Shown in pieces: positions 18,375 to 27,364 of a DNA stretch of 27,979 nt (the stretch's first letter is position 1; every line of letters begins with the position of its first letter). The DNA is taken from NCBI GenBank assembly GCA_003427395.1, contig BFEA01000051.1:1486654-1514632 (forward strand), given 5' to 3'. The translations under genes were made by a program, and so were the position numbers. The notes beneath the pieces were generated by a model. That model worked only from the letters and a program-made list of their open reading frames with translations, made no database searches and was not told the DNA's origin. Source of the stretch: Chara braunii (taxonomy: Eukaryota; Streptophyta; Charophyceae; Charales; Characeae).

Positions 18375-18670
18375 CACCTGGCCTCACAATCTATGAGCAA
18401 CTCCTAGCTTCCCCTATACCAGACACAACACTGAAGACAAACTCAACCTGCCCAATAGCCGCCATAGCTGTTGTGTTCTCATTATAAAGACTAAACCCAG
18501 CCTGATAGGTTGACTTGGCAATCTCTCCCAGTTCGCCACTGGATTGCCTTCCTCCCTCGACAAATCCCCAGATCTCTCTACCAGGCCTCACTATCCTGCC
18601 ACAAAACAGGTCAAATAGCAAACGCCCCAGCCCCGGCCAGTGTCGTTGGCAAGCTTTCATAAAGTTGCCT
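18375..18670 (-). repeat. Repeat module P, third copy
   Basis: TTCGCCACTGGATTGCCTTC, CAGATCTCTCTACCAGGCCT and GCCCCAGCCCCGGCCAGTGT match the copies at 13425-14255. The strand assignment follows those copies. Confidence 0.6.
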
Positions 18671-18750
18671 GGCACTGTTCATTGTGTGCAGGAACTGCGA
18701 ATGGGCCTGGGTCGTTCGGCAGAGGCCAGGAAACATAAAGTTGCCCTTGA

Positions 18751-19032
18751 GTTGAGGGACGGAGGATGAACAGGATTATCTCCTGTTTCAGCAAGGACTG
18801 GCTGGGAGAGGAAAGGAAGGGATGGGTGGCCGAGGTAAAATGGACCGGGGATTGTCAGCCTGAAAGAGAACCACAGGAGGAACCCCGGATAGAGATGGTG
18901 AGAGACTACCAGCTGATTTTTCATGACTGGACTAAGATAGATCCCGGCAGCCCGCTACGTGCTGCGCAGGATCTCGCAGATCCCTTCTCCCCCCACCCGC
19001 TGTCCTTAGAAGAAAGATTACAGCTTTCATGA
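18751..19032 (+). pseudogene. Conserved ORF of the poly(A) retroelement, copy 1
   Basis: The frame is open from just after a TGA at 18748-18750 to the TGA at 19030-19032; the first ATG is at 18766. I do not recognise the family. Its partner on the minus strand (24674-24961) aligns end to end: DWLGEERKGWVAEVKW against EWLGGDREGWVAEVIW, DYQLIFHDWTKIDPGSPLR against DYHLVFKDWTAISPDVPLR, and DLADPFSPHP against EFADPFPPHH. Conservative substitutions and preserved frame mean both descend from a real protein-coding sequence. It is Trp/Asp/Glu-rich and soluble in appearance, with no RT or endonuclease motif. It could be the C-terminal piece of a longer element protein or of a host gene captured by retrotransposition. 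The short length and the lack of an ATG in the partner point to fragments. Confidence 0.6.
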
Positions 19033-19742
19033 CCCCAGGGGCCTGGTGGTAGGATCTAGTGGGATACAGCTTGTCGCAGCTCAGTCTATTTTCAGTCCAT
19101 TTCAGCTATTTCAGGCTATTTCAGGCCTCCTTTCTGCTCAGTTTCTCTGCTTACCTCTGTTTTCTGCTCATCTCTGGTTATCTCTGCTTATCCTTGTTTA
19201 TCCTTGTTTATCTCTGTCCTTTTCACTACATTCTCAGTCTAATGTTCAGCAGGAATGGCGGGGGCTAGGGGACGGAGGGAGACCCCCCCCCCACTACCCG
19301 GCACGGCTGCAGATAGGAAGAGTAGAATTGATATGGGACGTTGGACCCGGTTTCCAACAATGGCGTCACTTCCACTGATATACTGTATGTCATTGCGATA
19401 ATTAAGGGACGCTGGACCCGGTTTCCAGCTCAGCATATGAAACTCTAATGTTCAGCATATGGATACAATAGGCGCCCTGAGGATAGTTGGTGGAGGGCAG
19501 AGGCTAGGGGAGGGAGGTAGACCCCGCTGGTGCCCCCCAGTGTTTCCCCCCCCAATACCCGATCCTGCTGCAGGATAGGTTTGGAAGAGTTTGGAAGAGT
19601 AGATTGGATATGGGACGCTGGACCCGGTTTCCATCACAATGGCGTCACTTCAATGATGTACGGTTTCATAAAGACGTATTTAAGGGACGCCGGACCCGGT
19701 TTCCAGCAGGTGATGCTCCCCACCAATAGATGGAGCGGATTC

Positions 19743-19778
<36 letters not shown>
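18751..19778 (+). mobile_element. ORF-bearing poly(A) retroelement, copy 1
   Basis: A conserved ~94-codon frame (18751-19032) is followed by a T-rich 3' region with TTCAG..TATTTCAGGC and TCTCTG.TTATC repeats. Two tandem copies of a ~250-bp tail block follow (about 19240-19460 and 19490-19740), each with tail signatures (19335 and 19406; 19612 and 19684). The element ends in the TGATGCTCCCCACCAATAGA block and A32 (19747-19778). The minus-strand element at 23963-24961 has the same order: ORF, then TTCAG-rich sequence, then tail signature, then poly(A). The 5' end is undetermined. Confidence 0.65.
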
Positions 19779-19782
<4 letters not shown>

Positions 19783-19924
19783 GACGGAGGATGGGTTGAG
19801 GGGAAGGAAAGGGGGAGTTGCTATCATAGGAGGAGGTCAAGGAGGCGCTCAACTCCTGTTTTCGTTTTTTTTGTGGCACAAGTTTTAAGAAGATAAAAAA
19901 AGGGGTAAGTTCGGTTGTGGCACA

Positions 19925-20075
19925 GACGAGTTTGGAAAGGGCAACAAAATCACATGCGGGCAACAGACTCGCGTGCCAAGTTCGAAAGGGCAACAAAAGC
20001 ATTTTTACCTGCGCACCGATTTTGAAAAAGGCAACAAAATCACACGCGGGCCACAGGCATTTTCACCATATTGAA
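19925..20075. repeat. Three imperfect ~50-bp repeats
   Basis: GGAAAGGGCAACAAAATCAC, CGAAAGGGCAACAAAAGCAT and GAAAAAGGCAACAAAATCAC begin successive units, each with a GCGGGC.ACAG or GCGCACC continuation. Confidence 0.65.
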
Positions 20076-20111
20076 TATTGGCCTTTTCAAACTCCGCACC
20101 CGATGTGGTTG

Positions 20112-20288
20112 CCCGCACGTGTTTTTTTTCCCCTTTCGAAACCGAAAGTGTGACAATGCCGGACTTGTTCCAAAAAACAATGGATCAGGCACCCGCACGT
20201 GTTTTTTTTCCCCTTTCGAAACCGAAAGTGTGACAATGCCGGACTTGTGACAATGCCGGACTTGTTCCGAAAAACAATGGATCAGGCA
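20112..20288. repeat. 80-bp tandem duplication with nested 17-bp duplication
   Basis: Unit 1 is 20112-20191 and unit 2 is 20192-20288, near identical; unit 2 is 17 bp longer because TGTGACAATGCCGGACT is repeated inside it. Near identity implies a recent event. Confidence 0.9.
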
Positions 20289-20306
20289 TGTCAGGAAACA
20301 CAGAAA

Positions 20307-20447
20307 TCTTGCCACAGTTGTAGCCTGGGCTGTGCTTGGCCGGAGAGCCTTGTTCAGCCTTAGAGCTGCGGCGAACTTTGTGAGGGACGCCGGGCCTGTT
20401 CCCGACATATAAATGTTGCTCCTTAAAAAATAATAATAAAAAAAAAA
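20307..20447 (+). mobile_element. Short SINE flanked by a 12-bp target-site duplication
   Basis: GAAACACAGAAA occurs at 20295-20306 and again at 20448-20459, bracketing a ~141-bp body that ends in an A-rich tail (TTAAAAAATAATAATA followed by A10). The body carries the tail signature in the variant GGGACGCCGGGCCTGTTCCC (20384) and TGTTGCTCC. Flanking duplication plus A-tail is direct evidence of LINE-type target-primed insertion. No pol III boxes are evident, so it may be 5'-truncated. Confidence 0.75.
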
Positions 20448-20482
20448 GAAACACAGAAACTAGTGAATGAAACTCAGGAAAG

Positions 20483-20585
20483 GTCCTCCAGGACATCCAT
20501 TAAAATTGGAACAATACAGGGAAGATTAGCATGACCCCTGCGCAAAGATGACACACATAAATTGGGAAATGGTCCAACCTTTTTT
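20483..20585 (+). ncRNA. U6 snRNA-like sequence, probably a retrocopy
   Basis: About 103 nt collinear with plant U6: GTCCTCCAGGACATCC 5' stem-loop, ATTAAAATTGGAACAATACA, GATTAGCATGACCCCTGCGC (AGC triad at 20528-20530), GATGACAC.CA, GAAATGGTCC and a terminal T run. The invariant ACAGAGA box, which pairs with the 5' splice site in the spliceosome, reads ACAGGGA (20516-20522), and several other G-to-A differences are present. The upstream sequence shows no plant USE or clear TATA at -25. The copy lies directly downstream of a SINE and upstream of a body ending in poly(A). I infer a non-functional, retrotransposed U6. Confidence 0.75.
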
Positions 20586-20822
20586 GCGGGAAAAAACTAG
20601 AAAATCAAGAAAGCACTGGCATTACACACAATGAAGCGAATGCCAAAGCATTGTACAGCAATGGATTATGTATGGCTCTATGTGAGAGGCAAGTGGTTGG
20701 CTGGTTGAGGGGCAAGTGCTTTACATCTGACGAGCATTAAATCTGTCGTACATGAAGGACAGACTTTAAAGAGCATTACTCTGGGTAGGAGGAGAGCTCC
20801 AACTTTCCTCACTTTACCATTG

Positions 20823-20848
<26 letters not shown>
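20586..20848 (+). mobile_element. Body and A26 tail of the U6-headed retroposon
   Basis: About 237 bp of sequence unrelated to other repeats here, ending in A26 (20823-20848). Together with the U6 head it resembles U6-LINE/SINE chimeras made by template switching. I could not find a convincing target-site duplication around 20483-20848. Confidence 0.45.
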
Positions 20849-20854
<6 letters not shown>

Positions 20855-22125
20855 GATTGACAGATTCTTTCCTGTAATCCACTGACAGTAGAATGTGTGG
20901 CAGGCATTGCCAGGCAAGGAACGTGGGACCCCTTGACGTCACAGAAAAAGACTGACAAAACAACAGAAAAAATCACCTTAGCATCTTTGTCTTTACGCTC
21001 TTTTTGTTTGGCGCATTTGAAAGGATCTTTGTCTCGGCTTCAAGGTGGATGCCCCACTTGCATAGATTTGGAGGTACTGGCAATGGTGCATAGATTTGGA
21101 GGTACTGGCAATGGGTACCAAAGCTCAACAGTTAGTATCTCTTAATCCACAGAAATGGGAACTGACCCCCGAAACAAGCCCCTTTTCCTTCTCTGTTTGT
21201 TTGTTTGTTTTGGGCACTTGGCCCTTTCCCTTTTTTCGCCTTTTTCTTAAACCACCAGTACTTCCGGAGGTTGCAGCGTGCATGCGGCCAGCCATTGCTA
21301 GAATGCTGAGTTGCTTCCACTTTAATGAATTTATGCCAGCACCCGAGGGCCCCTCATTTCAGAACGCCGCGGCAGGCATGCAACCCCGACTTTTGGAAGT
21401 ACTGGTGGCAACCACCAGTACGCAATTAGCATGCCGCATCCGAACAAATAGCTGGGAACATACGGGTGGTTTAAACCTCCCTTCTCCTCTCATTCCCCGT
21501 TTTCCTGTTTGTTTCTCCTACTCTCAAAATTGCTCCTTTCTATTGTGGGAGCTCCACCTGTTGGAAAACTGGTCCATCATCCCTTATGTAATCACATCAA
21601 ATTAAAATGAACAGTTGTGCAAGGAACCATGCAATGAGAACACCAATATAGCAGAATGAAAACTCTCACAGAAGACCAAACACGATTGTTACATGCCCAG
21701 TTGGGGGATGTACATAATAACCGAGGATCCGCAATGTGATAAAAACGACTGAATGGACAATGCAGTGCAAGTAGAATCTCAACAAGCAATGTGCATTCTG
21801 ATACATACAAATGGTGCTGAATAGCGCAGTGGAAGACTTAGATACAAGTCCTGACCTGACCGGGACTGACCTCATTCACGTAGTAAAAGATAGCGAAGCA
21901 GACTGCTAGAATGCTAATGACTAACCCAATCAATGTTTGAACGCAGACCAAACATACATCGTATCCATCACCAAGTGTGAAGGAGCCTGGCGCTGTACAC
22001 AGGAAGGAAGCGCCAGGTCCAGACATACACAGACGAAGAGGAGGGAATCCGACGAAAGGAGGGAGAGGGATGGAAATGTCGTCAACACCAAGTCTTTGTC
22101 ACAAGTCCCAAATAATCCCTCGTTG
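20849..22125. other. No gene recognised; small duplications and hairpin
   Basis: Contains a 28-bp perfect tandem duplication beginning TGCATAGATTTGGAGGTACT near 21059, a (TTTG)n-like stretch near 21197 and the inverted repeats at 21252-21421. A 169-codon frame at 21096-21605 has no recognisable domain and runs through the duplication; I do not support it as a gene. Confidence 0.4.
21252..21421. repeat. Three-armed inverted repeat
   Basis: CCACCAGTACTTCC (21252-21265) is the exact reverse complement of GGAAGTACTGGTGG (21395-21408). That arm also forms a tight hairpin with CCACCAGTAC (21412-21421) across a 3-nt CAA loop. TTAAACCACCAGTAC recurs near 23394. Confidence 0.8.
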
Positions 22126-22410
22126 NAATGTCTGAAGTCCAAAAGTCGAGTCTGGATCCAATGTCACCAAGCTCTNTCTCTCTTCTCTCGTANTCTGCAG
22201 ATGCAGTGAAGTCAGATGATGAGAGGGNGAGAGGGAGATGNTGGACTGAGAAGAGGAAGAAGNAGAACTCTCTCTCTCTGTNACGAGCCAGGTACTAACC
22301 TGTGAAGTTGGCGCTGTGCTGCAGGTACCTTGAAGACGAAGCTGGAGCAACGGCGCTGCAGGTAAGTACCTCTGGCCTCCGCCCAATCTCTCTCTCTCTC
22401 GAGTACCATC
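22126..22410. other. CT-rich segment with seven isolated N
   Basis: Single Ns at 22126, 22176, 22193, 22228, 22241, 22263 and 22282 lie among TCTCTC/GAGAG tracts. Isolated ambiguous bases in repeats usually mean merged, non-identical copies. CTGCAGGTA occurs twice (near 22320 and 22354). Frames across it are unreliable. Confidence 0.7.
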
Positions 22411-22429
22411 CTAGCTATGGCGCCCAGCG

Positions 22430-22600
22430 CTGGAGACTACAGCTGCCTGCTGCGCCCAGCGCTGAAGACTAAGGCTAACGCTAAACCAGGGCCTACAGGC
22501 TTTCAGGCTGAAACTGACACGGGGCCTGTAAGCGTTCGTTTTCAGGCTTTCAGGCTGAAAATGACACGGGCCTGAAAATGGCCCGTGCAGCCTGTTGCAG
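22430..22600. repeat. Short local direct repeats
   Basis: GCGCCCAGCGCTG occurs twice (near 22431 and 22453). CTTTCAGGCTGAAA followed by TGACACGGG occurs twice (near 22499 and 22547). No gene seen between 22411 and 22934. Confidence 0.6.
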
Positions 22601-22934
22601 GCGCAGCATGTAACACGATTGAGACAACTTGAAAGCAGAAAACCGAAGTGGAATGCAAGCCAAGTAGGAGAAAACAGAACACTGAAGTCTCTTGATAAAG
22701 AAAGCCCGACTTCCACCTCCAATCATTGATTGAATCATTGAACAACAATGTAGTAGCCCTGCATGAGGACCACCCTACTCAACTTTCTATTACCTTCACT
22801 CAAGCTAGCCTCACCACCTCACACACTCTGTCCACGTGTCACTCGCTGAATGCTGCTTGACGACTCTGCTCAAACAGGCTTACTCGGTCCAGACCAGGTA
22901 AATCCCGCCAGTCCCCACTGCCTCCCTTCTTCCA

Positions 22935-23204
22935 ACCCCGAGCTTGCAACAGCTGGTTAAGAGAGCTAACTAATCGCGCAGCCGGAATTTATAGCGTGCA
23001 TGCTTGCGCGAAGAACATGGAATTACAAGGATTTGAGAAAGAGGATTAGAGAGGGAGCGCCTGCGTTCTGCATGACCGGGCCGCGGCGTGGGGGACGTAG
23101 CCACTCTCCACGCACCGATCCGAGCATGCAGACCGTGGCTACAAAAATGCAGCAAAAGAAAGAGAAGGAGGGCGGGAAAGATGAAGCGCAAGAAGAAGGA
23201 TACC
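22935..23204 (-). repeat. Dispersed promoter-like repeat, copy 2 (inverted)
   Basis: Reverse complement matches 10648-10933, including the GCACGCTATAAATTCC TATA-type element. It lacks the 17-nt hairpin-forming insertion of copy 1. It ends near 23204, where a different repeat begins. Confidence 0.65.
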
Positions 23205-23273
23205 CTCTGTCTCTGTTAGGAATGGTGATAAGAGTAACCGATCCTAACAGAACTCCGAGTGACTCCAGCCTAT

Positions 23274-23316
23274 TTGTGGGGAGTAATACCTGCTGGAGAA
23301 CGGGTTCAGCGTCTCT
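23274..23316 (-). repeat. Shared 3' tail signature, diverged
   Basis: Reverse complement of TGTGGGGAGTAATACCTGCT and GGAGAACGGGTTCAGCGTCTC gives the tail block with several changes. No poly(A) is attached, so this is a decayed remnant. Confidence 0.55.
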
Positions 23317-23479
23317 GATGAGAACAGAAACATAATGCACAAGTTGAGGTATGTGCTGCCCCTTCAGACCCATATAGTCCGCCAGATACACCCTTAAACC
23401 ACCAGTACATGGCCCCAGGCAACCGGAGAACCTGTTTTGAGCCTCTCCTAAAGTTTAGGAGGCCAAGTATTTCCTGTAC

Positions 23480-23827
23480 TTTTTTTTCTTTTTTTCTTTA
23501 TTTATTTTTTAAAAGTCCAGGGTGTTGTGGAGGCCAGTAACAAGGCTACCCTTGATCGCCAGAAGCTGTCAGCCATGGTTGGCCTGAAGAGATGAGGCTA
23601 CCTCCCATCCCATCCTCGCGTCAATACTCCTAGCGCACCCCCTATTCCTACTATCCTACCTCAGTGTGACCAGCACTCAGGACCATTACCCTACCATCGA
23701 GGGGAACTTGGACCGAACAGTAGTGACAGGCACCAGGGCTAGTGACCCAGCTCTCGTGGAAGCACAATCGAACGAGCCTCGTTGTATGGGAACTTCGGAC
23801 GCCAGGCTCAAGCAATCACCTATTAGC
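23480..23827 (-). mobile_element. SINE-like element sharing the second 3' tail
   Basis: On the minus strand, sequence ending CCTCCACAACACCCTGGACTT is followed by an A-rich tail (T-rich 23480-23510 on +). The same tail ends the tRNA-headed SINE at 18206-18249. A CGTTCGATT segment near the far end may be a degenerate B box; the 5' boundary is uncertain. Confidence 0.5.
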
Positions 23828-23961
23828 TCCTAAGTAGACCGACTAGTAACTCACGCTCTCTCTTATCATCGAGATGCCTATTATTAGTTGGTTGTGACCT
23901 CCTCCCAGCCCTACAGTTATGTATGTGTGTGTGTTCGGTATTGTAGGTATGTGCCTGTAGG

Positions 23962-23962
<1 letters not shown>

Positions 23963-23995
<33 letters not shown>

Positions 23996-24961
23996 CACTC
24001 CAGGTGGGATCCATCTATTGGTGGGGAGCAGCACCTGCTGGAAACCGGGTCCAGCGTCCCTTACATTTTGGAAAAACAAGCAGGAGTCATGAGATAGCGT
24101 GCTGGAAACCAGGTCTATTGTTAACTATTATGTTCTATCCAAGCCAAGATCTTGGGCTGGGGCCCAGCAGGGCCACTGGGGGCCACCAGTGGTCCCTGTC
24201 TGTTCCCAGCCTGCCTTCCAGATCACACTACCGCACTATCCTTTGAGAATGTCTCAGATGTCTGACATGTCTGAAAAGAGCCTGAAATTTGATTGAAAAA
24301 GGTCTGAAAAAATGGCCTGAATTGGTCTGAAAGCCACCAACCCAAGTTCTCTCTCTTCCCACTCTTCCTTTCTTGCCATCTGGGATCCTGAGAAAACCTG
24401 GGCAAACCTGAGAAAAACTGAGAAAAAAGTTGGGAAGAACCGAGAAGAACTGAGAAGAACAGAGAAGAACTGAGAACTTGAGAAGAACTGCGGAAAGCGG
24501 AAAAACTCTGAGAAGTAGTAATAGAATCCTCATATGCAAATCTCCTTCCGTTTCCTCAAATCTCCTTTCGTTTCCTTTCTACCCAAAAGGGGCTCATCAC
24601 TTGTGAGGACACGGCCTTTATTCTAGGACTGATACACCCCCCATCTTTGATCAATTCACTCTCCAGGACTTGCCTATCCCACCCATTCTTCTATTGCTTG
24701 GTGATGGGGTGGGAATGGGTCTGCAAACTCTTCTGCCGGGCGCAGAGGGACATCCGGGCTGATCGCAGTCCAATCCTTAAACACCAGGTGGTAGTCCCCG
24801 TGGGGCTTTGCTTCGATAGGTTCATCCTCCTGCTGATTCTGGATTTCCCATGGTCCGGACCAGATTACCTCTGCTACCCATCCCTCCCGATCCCCACCCA
24901 GCCATTCTTGGTCAATCTTCCTAATTGCAATTGAGATATCTTTTGATTGATGGAGAGAATT
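23963..24961 (-). mobile_element. ORF-bearing poly(A) retroelement, copy 2
   Basis: On the minus strand: conserved frame (24961 to 24674), a GAAGAACTGAGAA-type simple array (24395-24500 on +), TTCAGACC.ATTTTTCAGACC, the tail signature (24008-24060) and A31 (T run at 23963-23993). The order is the same as in copy 1 on the + strand. The 3' part (23963-24610) recurs without visible difference at 27332-27979. Confidence 0.65.
24674..24961 (-). pseudogene. Conserved ORF of the poly(A) retroelement, copy 2
   Basis: An open frame of 95 sense codons on the minus strand, between a TAG (24962-24964) and its stop at 24674-24676. It has no ATG near its start, so it is either a fragment or an exon. It aligns with 18751-19032 over almost its whole length; the shared core is WLG..R.GWVAEV.W.G, then EP, DY.L.F.DWT.I.P..PLR.A, ADPF.PH and EE. 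The antisense + frame at 24647-24934 is its shadow. Function unknown. Confidence 0.55.
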
Positions 24962-25500
24962 CTAGTGTCTGTTTTGTTACTGCCCACAGTCGAGACAATT
25001 CCAATTGAAACTGCTGTTTGAGGTATTGATGATGTGTATGATGATTGGATGTTGATTAATTAGCTAAAAATGATACTAATTAGAAGAAAGAATTAGGAGA
25101 ATAGTACAGGCTGTATTACTAAGTGGCCCATCCCTTTCCCCCCGAAATCCCAATCTCCCACCTCGTCACCTACTACCTTTCCCCTTCTCTCCCTCCCTTA
25201 TCCCCACCTTCTTCCTACCCCGGCCCCTCCTACCCCATTCCCTCCTCCACTTCTACCCATTGTCGTCCCACTACACTCCTCGTCCTTGCTGGATGAGGTG
25301 GCGGAACAACCCCAAAGCGGAGCAAAGGAGAGAATAAAAAATGAGGAGAAGAGGGCAGAGGACTAATAAGGAGGAGGGGGGGAGGGATGAATAAAGCGAA
25401 GAGGCAGCCGAGTAAAGAGAAGAGTCAGAAGGGGAAGGAGGAGGGAAGGGCACGAAGAGGAAGATGGATGAAAAAAAGACGAACATTACCTATGACCACC
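24962..25500. other. No gene; C-rich and A/G-rich blocks
   Basis: Low-complexity CCCTCC/CCCACC-type sequence (25130-25270) is followed by AGGAG-rich sequence (25310-25470). Open frames here follow composition. Confidence 0.4.
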
Positions 25501-25507
25501 AAATGGC

Positions 25508-25538
<31 letters not shown>

Positions 25539-25590
25539 CGTTGATGCTGATGCTGATGCTGATGATGATGATGCTGATGATGCTGGTGAC
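25508..25590. repeat. (GAT)n / GATGCT microsatellite
   Basis: A run of GAT triplets followed by GATGCT interruptions, encoding poly-Asp or poly-Ile/Ser in different frames. There is no sign of a surrounding gene. Confidence 0.9.
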
Positions 25591-25599
25591 AAGACCTGC

Positions 25600-26225
25600 C
25601 GCTGCTGTCATCCTTGCGCAACGGCCATGCTCACCGGTGTCATGTGGAAGATGATGATGATGGTGATCAAATTTATGAAAATGTAGCCTCTCCTCATGCT
25701 TGTGCTGCTGACCTGCCATTCGATGTGCTCCTGAAGAAAACTCACCATCGCCCTTACTCGCTCCATAGCATATACTCGCGGTGCCAGCCCTTAAACTGAG
25801 GAAGTGCTCTTATCACCTCCTCAGCCTGCGCCAAACATCACCAGTTTTGCTCCGCAGCAATTAACTCCTGACAATGCTTGTTCCTCAGATGCTTATTTGT
25901 ACCGCCAGGTCAGCCATCCTGATTGAGATGGTCATGGTTGACGATACTCTCCCACCGCCGTTGATGCTCTTGACAAGGTCCGCCATAAGCCCCCCACCCA
26001 CTCCTCTCTTCCACCCTACTCCATGTCATTTCACCCTCCACCACATGCGTCAAGAGTAAAACATAGAACCTTCGTCAAACAAAGCAAGTAAAGGCTCCTC
26101 CCTAATCCCACACATCAGCCTGTGACGCCATGGATCATAGCACGAAACATTCCTCCATCTCCCCCCTTCCCTATCACAGCCCCTCTGTAGCAGCGTTACG
26201 CCAACCATTCGCCAACGCCTCCAGC
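25600..26225. other. No gene recognised
   Basis: Mixed-composition sequence with only short frames. No repeat relation to other parts of the window was noticed. Confidence 0.35.
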
Positions 26226-26254
26226 CCGCAGCAACGTGCCCACCATATCTGCAC

Positions 26255-26415
26255 CTACAGCCAGCAGCATTGCACCTGCCATAGCATCGCCCACAGCCAG
26301 CAGCGTCTCGCCTGCCATAGCAGCCCCCGCAGCCAGCCGCACCGCGCCCGCTATTGTCAGCGCTCACAGCCAGCAGCGTCGCGCCTGCCATAGCAGCTCC
26401 TGCTATCGCCAGCGC
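26255..26415. repeat. ~36-39-bp minisatellite
   Basis: Four imperfect units of CAGCCAGCAGC.T.GC.CCTGCCATAGCA. In one + frame it encodes an Ala/Ser/Pro repeat (about ASSIAPAIASPT) and on the minus strand a Gly/Cys/Tyr-rich repeat. Either could be part of a gene, but flanking frames are short. Confidence 0.7.
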
Positions 26416-26419
26416 AGCG

Positions 26420-27235
26420 CTACCTCGTGCTTTTATGTCTGGCATATGGGCAATTCCATGAGGACTGTGATAGCATTATTGGGGGCATCAGTAGCATAAC
26501 GACTGATAGGAATTGAATGAGGTATTCAGTTTTGTTACTCTGAGGAATCGTCATTTTCCCAGCCCATGATTGGGTTTCAGAGGATTGCTCTAAATTCTAT
26601 GAGTAGATCTTTGATCTTTTGATTCTTTTCAAAAAAAAAAAATTGAATTCTTAACGACGCTTGACGATGAATGGATGTTTTTTCTCTCTGGATGAATGAA
26701 ACGCTGGAATTTCTTGGGAATTCTGAGTATTCAGAATCTTCTTCTCGAAAGGTTCTTCTTCTTAGCTGTTGTCCCGAATGAATCGGCCATCGCTTGTTTT
26801 TGGTTGTGAATTTGGATTTTGACGGATTCTTATTGGATTCTCGGAGCATCTTGCTCCTAAGAACGTATTGTCTTCGATAGTCTCTCCTTACCCTTTCCCA
26901 CCTTTCCCCCTTTCTTCCCTCCCTTCCCTCCCCTCTCCCGCTTCCTTCCTTCCTCTCTCTCTCCTTTTCTCTCTACTTTCTCCTCTTCGTCCAAATTGAT
27001 CATATCATCTTTAAGGTGCAGTTGTAAGGGCTTCATGCTCATATATGCGTGCATAGGGTATGAGAGTATCGAACTTTGGAGGCATAAGCGTTGTGCAAAC
27101 TGACTAGTCCTCCTCTTGAAGAACTCGCGTATGGAGTCAGCACCATAATTGAGCCGTTGCCCTCGTGAATCACTTAAGTGTTCCGAGCTGAGCTTTGCAA
27201 CTCGCCATGACTGTACTCGTGGGGGTTTCATATCA

Positions 27236-27240
<5 letters not shown>
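26420..27240. other. No gene; CT-rich block at 26880-26990
   Basis: A short A-run near 26629 and a pyrimidine tract of CCCTTCC/CTCTCT type. No coding support. Confidence 0.4.

Positions 27241-27304
<64 letters not shown>
27241..27304. repeat. (CA)32 microsatellite
   Basis: A perfect CA run immediately upstream of the second copy of the 648-bp repeat. The window also begins with the complementary GT motif. Confidence 0.97.
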
Positions 27305-27308
<4 letters not shown>

Positions 27309-27328
27309 TCGTCCTTGCAAAATAACAG

Positions 27329-27331
<3 letters not shown>

Positions 27332-27364
<33 letters not shown>

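Noticed and set aside
20483-20585. Functional U6 gene
   Set aside because: Changed ACAGAGA box, no USE/TATA at the expected distance, and retroposon context on both sides.
26050-26445. Minus-strand Gly/Cys-rich 131-codon frame
   Set aside because: The repetitive part is the antisense of the 36-39-bp minisatellite and the rest shows no domain; not enough to call a gene.
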